A stretch of 15,423 nucleotides of DNA from Bacteroidota bacterium. GTDB taxonomy: Bacteria; Bacteroidota; Bacteroidia; Chitinophagales; Chitinophagaceae. Made by a program: the position numbers and the translations under genes. The notes beneath the pieces were generated by a model that searched no databases, was not told the DNA's origin, and saw only the letters and a list, made by a program, of their open reading frames with translations. Positions within the stretch are counted from its first letter, which is position 1, and each line of letters opens with the position of its first letter. Below are positions 13,688 to 15,423 of this stretch, in pieces. The stretch is from NCBI GenBank assembly GCA_023436685.1, contig JAEZIL010000001.1, forward strand, positions 1-15,423, in the 5' to 3' direction.

Positions 13688-13731
13688 AAAAAAAACAGGC
13701 ACTGTAATAACAAAATATTACAAGTGCCTGT
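13688..13731 (-). terminator. Intrinsic terminator after the lipoprotein gene
   Basis: On the minus strand, ACAGGCACT and AGTGCCTGT form the outer stem (13695-13731) with an inner 6-bp GTAATA/TATTAC stem and a one-base bulge, followed by eight T residues (13695-13688). It lies 24 bases after the lipoprotein stop and should end the receptor-lipoprotein transcript. Confidence 0.85.
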
Positions 13732-13755
13732 ATCTGCATTAATCAGCGGTTCTAG

Positions 13756-14325
13756 CTACTGAATTGTCACATCGTAGGCGGCCTCAACATCTGTTTCCCC
13801 ACCTGCTGCATCGGGTGTTGCAGCGTTCTTGTTGGTTGGTTCATGTTTCAGGGTGACAGTTAATGCCCCGGCACCAGTACTGCCGGTTACAAATTTTATT
13901 TTTTGATTGAGCGGGTTACCGGCAGCGTCTTTGCTGCCATCTGCAGTAGTTATAGAGCCTGCACCGCTTGCGGGAGTAGATTGAAATAAAAATAAATGCT
14001 CTTCGCTTTCTGCTACTACTTCTTCGGTTATGTTTTCAGCAGGTTCTTCTTTTTCATTCAGCAATTGCACCTCTACATCATAGGTCTTGTTAGCTGCCAG
14101 TATTATGGAGTCTTTAACTACTGAGCCAGCGGTTGTATTGCCAAAACCATTCTCCACTTTGTAAGTGAATGTTTTATTAAAGCCGTCGCTTCCAGTCACT
14201 ATCAATTTCATAGTTGTGATGAGCTCTTGCTCAACTGGTTTAGGTGCATCATCAGGCTTGTTGCAAGCGGTGAAAATAGCGGCTGAAGCAAGAATAAGAC
14301 TGGCAGATTTTAGAATATTTTTCAT
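13756..14325 (-). CDS. Small envelope lipoprotein paired with a TonB-dependent receptor
   Basis: A 189-residue protein with a lipoprotein signal ending in FTAC (Cys21), followed by a Asp/Pro-rich linker and a beta-rich domain. Recognisable segments are 'ELITTMKLIVTGSDG', 'AANKTYDVEVQLLNEKEEP', 'AENITEEVVAESEEHLFLFQ', 'LTVTLKHEPTNKN' and 'GGETDVEAAYDVTIQ'. I recall very similar segments in Bacteroidota proteins annotated as 'type 1 periplasmic binding fold superfamily' that sit beside TonB-dependent receptors. It follows the receptor gene by 23 bases on the same strand and precedes a strong terminator. A role in binding or handing over the receptor's substrate at the outer membrane is plausible but not shown. 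The domain is Thr/Ala/Gly-rich in its C-terminal half. The lipoprotein call is firm; the function is inferred. Confidence 0.8.
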   Translation of the reverse strand: MKNILKSASLILASAAIFTACNKPDDAPKPVEQELITTMKLIVTGSDGFNKTFTYKVENGFGNTTAGSVVKDSIILAANKTYDVEVQLLNEKEEPAENITEEVVAESEEHLFLFQSTPASGAGSITTADGSKDAAGNPLNQKIKFVTGSTGAGALTVTLKHEPTNKNAATPDAAGGETDVEAAYDVTIQ

Positions 14326-14348
14326 TTCTTTTTTGGTTTTAAGTTTTT

Positions 14349-15423
14349 TTAAAAATTGAATGGAACGCGTATGCGCAGTACTATATTCAGCCCCGGCTGG
14401 TTAATGAAATAGCGGAATGCGTCCAGATAGTCGCGATACGCGGTGTTAAGAATATTAGTTGCTGCAAGGCTAATGAAAACTGGCTGGGTGCTGAATTGCA
14501 GCTTTGTGCCAGTTTCAGCCCCTAACAGAAAGTATGCTGCAGGAGGCCTTGGATAGTCGATACTATCGAAATTGGAAGGTGTACGTTCTTGTTTAGATAC
14601 GTAGCTTCCGTTTAACCCGATAAAGCAATCTTGTAATGTATTGCTAATATTTTGGGTATATTTTATTTGCATCGATAGGCGGTCAGAAGGCATCAGTATC
14701 AGCCAATCGTTTTTATCAGCATCTCGGCCACGTACAATAGAAGCGCGGATATTGGTTGAAAAGTGGTCGTTCCATTGATACTTTAATGAAACATCGGCAC
14801 CGGGTATAAAAGCGGTAGTTTGCCTGTAGTTGAAAGTTTTGAAATAGCCACGTATGGTCAGCAAGTCGGTACCCGGCTCCAGGTATATATAATTATTTAT
14901 ATACTGTGCATATACCGATAGGTCTGCTGAGAGCTTGTTGGTAGCGTATTTCGATTCAATATTCAGGTTGTACGACCTTTCCGGTTGCAGGTTTTTATTA
15001 CCAAGCTCTATGCGTGCAGCCCCATGGTGCAAGCCTGCGCTAAACAATTCGTTGGCCTGCGGAGCCCGCCATGCGTTTGCCATAGTGATACTCACATCCC
15101 AATGGTTATTTATCGCATGGCTGGCGCCTAAAGTTGCAGAAAGGCTGTTGTAATTATACTGGTAGCTTACTATCTGTTGGTTTTTTCCCTCGGGGTTAAA
15201 TACCTGATACCACCTATAGTCGTACCGCAGCCCCCCCTCAAGGTTCCAGGCGTGTAGTTTATACCGCTCTATGGCATATACGGCACCACCTACAGAATTG
15301 TATGCAGGTATAAATAGCCTGTCGCCATCTAAAAAGGAATTTTCCTGCACAATACCATCTATACCTATTTGCCCCTTTACCTCGCCAATGGGCTTATGGT
15401 CGAGATTGAGATTTAGCGTATGT
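14349..15423 (-). CDS. TonB-dependent outer-membrane receptor, C-terminal part
   Basis: The frame is open from the window edge (15423) to the stop at 14349, giving about 357 residues of the beta-barrel end of a receptor. A GTG at 15350 is internal, not a start. 'NAWRAPQANELFSAGLHHG' and 'ELGNKNLQPERSYNLNIE' are the conserved TonB-dependent receptor barrel block. Repeating amphipathic strands with aromatic ends follow ('YAQYINNYIYLEPG', 'VSLKYQWNDHFSTNI'). 'NILNTAYRDYLDAFRYF' and the terminal 'RVPFNF', ending in Phe, are typical of outer-membrane barrels. The plug domain and TonB box lie outside the window. The HHG-containing block resembles receptors often linked to metal or metallophore uptake, but the substrate is unknown. 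It is transcribed first in the pair with the lipoprotein gene. Confidence 0.92.
   Translation of the reverse strand, partial: HTLNLNLDHKPIGEVKGQIGIDGIVQENSFLDGDRLFIPAYNSVGGAVYAIERYKLHAWNLEGGLRYDYRWYQVFNPEGKNQQIVSYQYNYNSLSATLGASHAINNHWDVSITMANAWRAPQANELFSAGLHHGAARIELGNKNLQPERSYNLNIESKYATNKLSADLSVYAQYINNYIYLEPGTDLLTIRGYFKTFNYRQTTAFIPGADVSLKYQWNDHFSTNIRASIVRGRDADKNDWLILMPSDRLSMQIKYTQNISNTLQDCFIGLNGSYVSKQERTPSNFDSIDYPRPPAAYFLLGAETGTKLQFSTQPVFISLAATNILNTAYRDYLDAFRYFINQPGLNIVLRIRVPFNF

Noticed and set aside
15348..15350. GTG as the start of the right-hand receptor gene
   Set aside because: The same frame stays open and protein-like to the window edge, and what follows is already barrel sequence, so the gene begins outside the window.

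Overview
The window looks like a chromosomal segment of a Bacteroidota bacterium, probably a Chitinophagaceae-like member of the Sphingobacteriia/Chitinophagia (inference). Reasons: an M13 peptidase lipoprotein and a SurE that resemble those of this phylum; a flexirubin/aryl-polyene-type set of fatty-acid genes; a TonB-dependent receptor paired with a small lipoprotein; a short periplasmic SPOR protein; weak or absent Shine-Dalgarno sequences; and at least two good matches to the Bacteroidota -7 box TAnnTTTG. No rRNA, tRNA, CRISPR array, insertion sequence or prophage gene was seen.

Layout. 1-1492 (minus): surE, then the 5' part of an M13 metallopeptidase lipoprotein gene that runs off the left edge. 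1581-5446 (plus): a diacylglycerol-kinase-family lipid kinase, then uvrA, closed by a clear intrinsic terminator at 5468-5497. 5488-6202 (minus): a macro-domain (ADP-ribose-binding) gene whose last 20 codons are cut off by an in-frame TAA, preceded by a small overlapping ORF of doubtful status. 6203-6552: a non-coding stretch with a REP-like motif and a hairpin. 6553-10117 (plus): a tightly packed, partly overlapping series icd - deoC - SPOR protein - M20 amidohydrolase. 10106-13239 (minus, convergent and overlapping by 12 bases): a compact five-gene operon transcribed ACP - LpxL-like acyltransferase - hotdog dehydratase-like protein - hotdog thioesterase - ketoacyl synthase, behind its own candidate promoter at 13326-13333. 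13382-15423 (minus): a small unknown protein, a lipoprotein with a strong terminator behind it, and the C-terminal part of a TonB-dependent receptor running off the right edge.

How the genes work together. The five-gene operon is the most system-like unit. ACP carries an acyl chain, the ketoacyl synthase extends it, the dehydratase-like protein would handle the beta-hydroxy intermediate, and the thioesterase and acyltransferase would release or transfer the product. These are the parts found in flexirubin/aryl-polyene loci, but no ketoreductase, ligase or ammonia lyase is present here. The receptor and lipoprotein form a probable outer-membrane uptake pair of unknown substrate. The remaining genes are housekeeping: the TCA cycle (icd), deoxynucleoside catabolism (deoC), nucleotide excision repair (uvrA) and nucleotide dephosphorylation (surE).

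Most notable points: the in-frame stop in the macro-domain gene; an isocitrate dehydrogenase in which all five E. coli NADP 2'-phosphate contacts are substituted; a dehydratase-like protein with Gln where FabZ has its catalytic His; and a 7-bp palindrome beside the promoter of the five-gene operon. I found no clearly unprecedented system.
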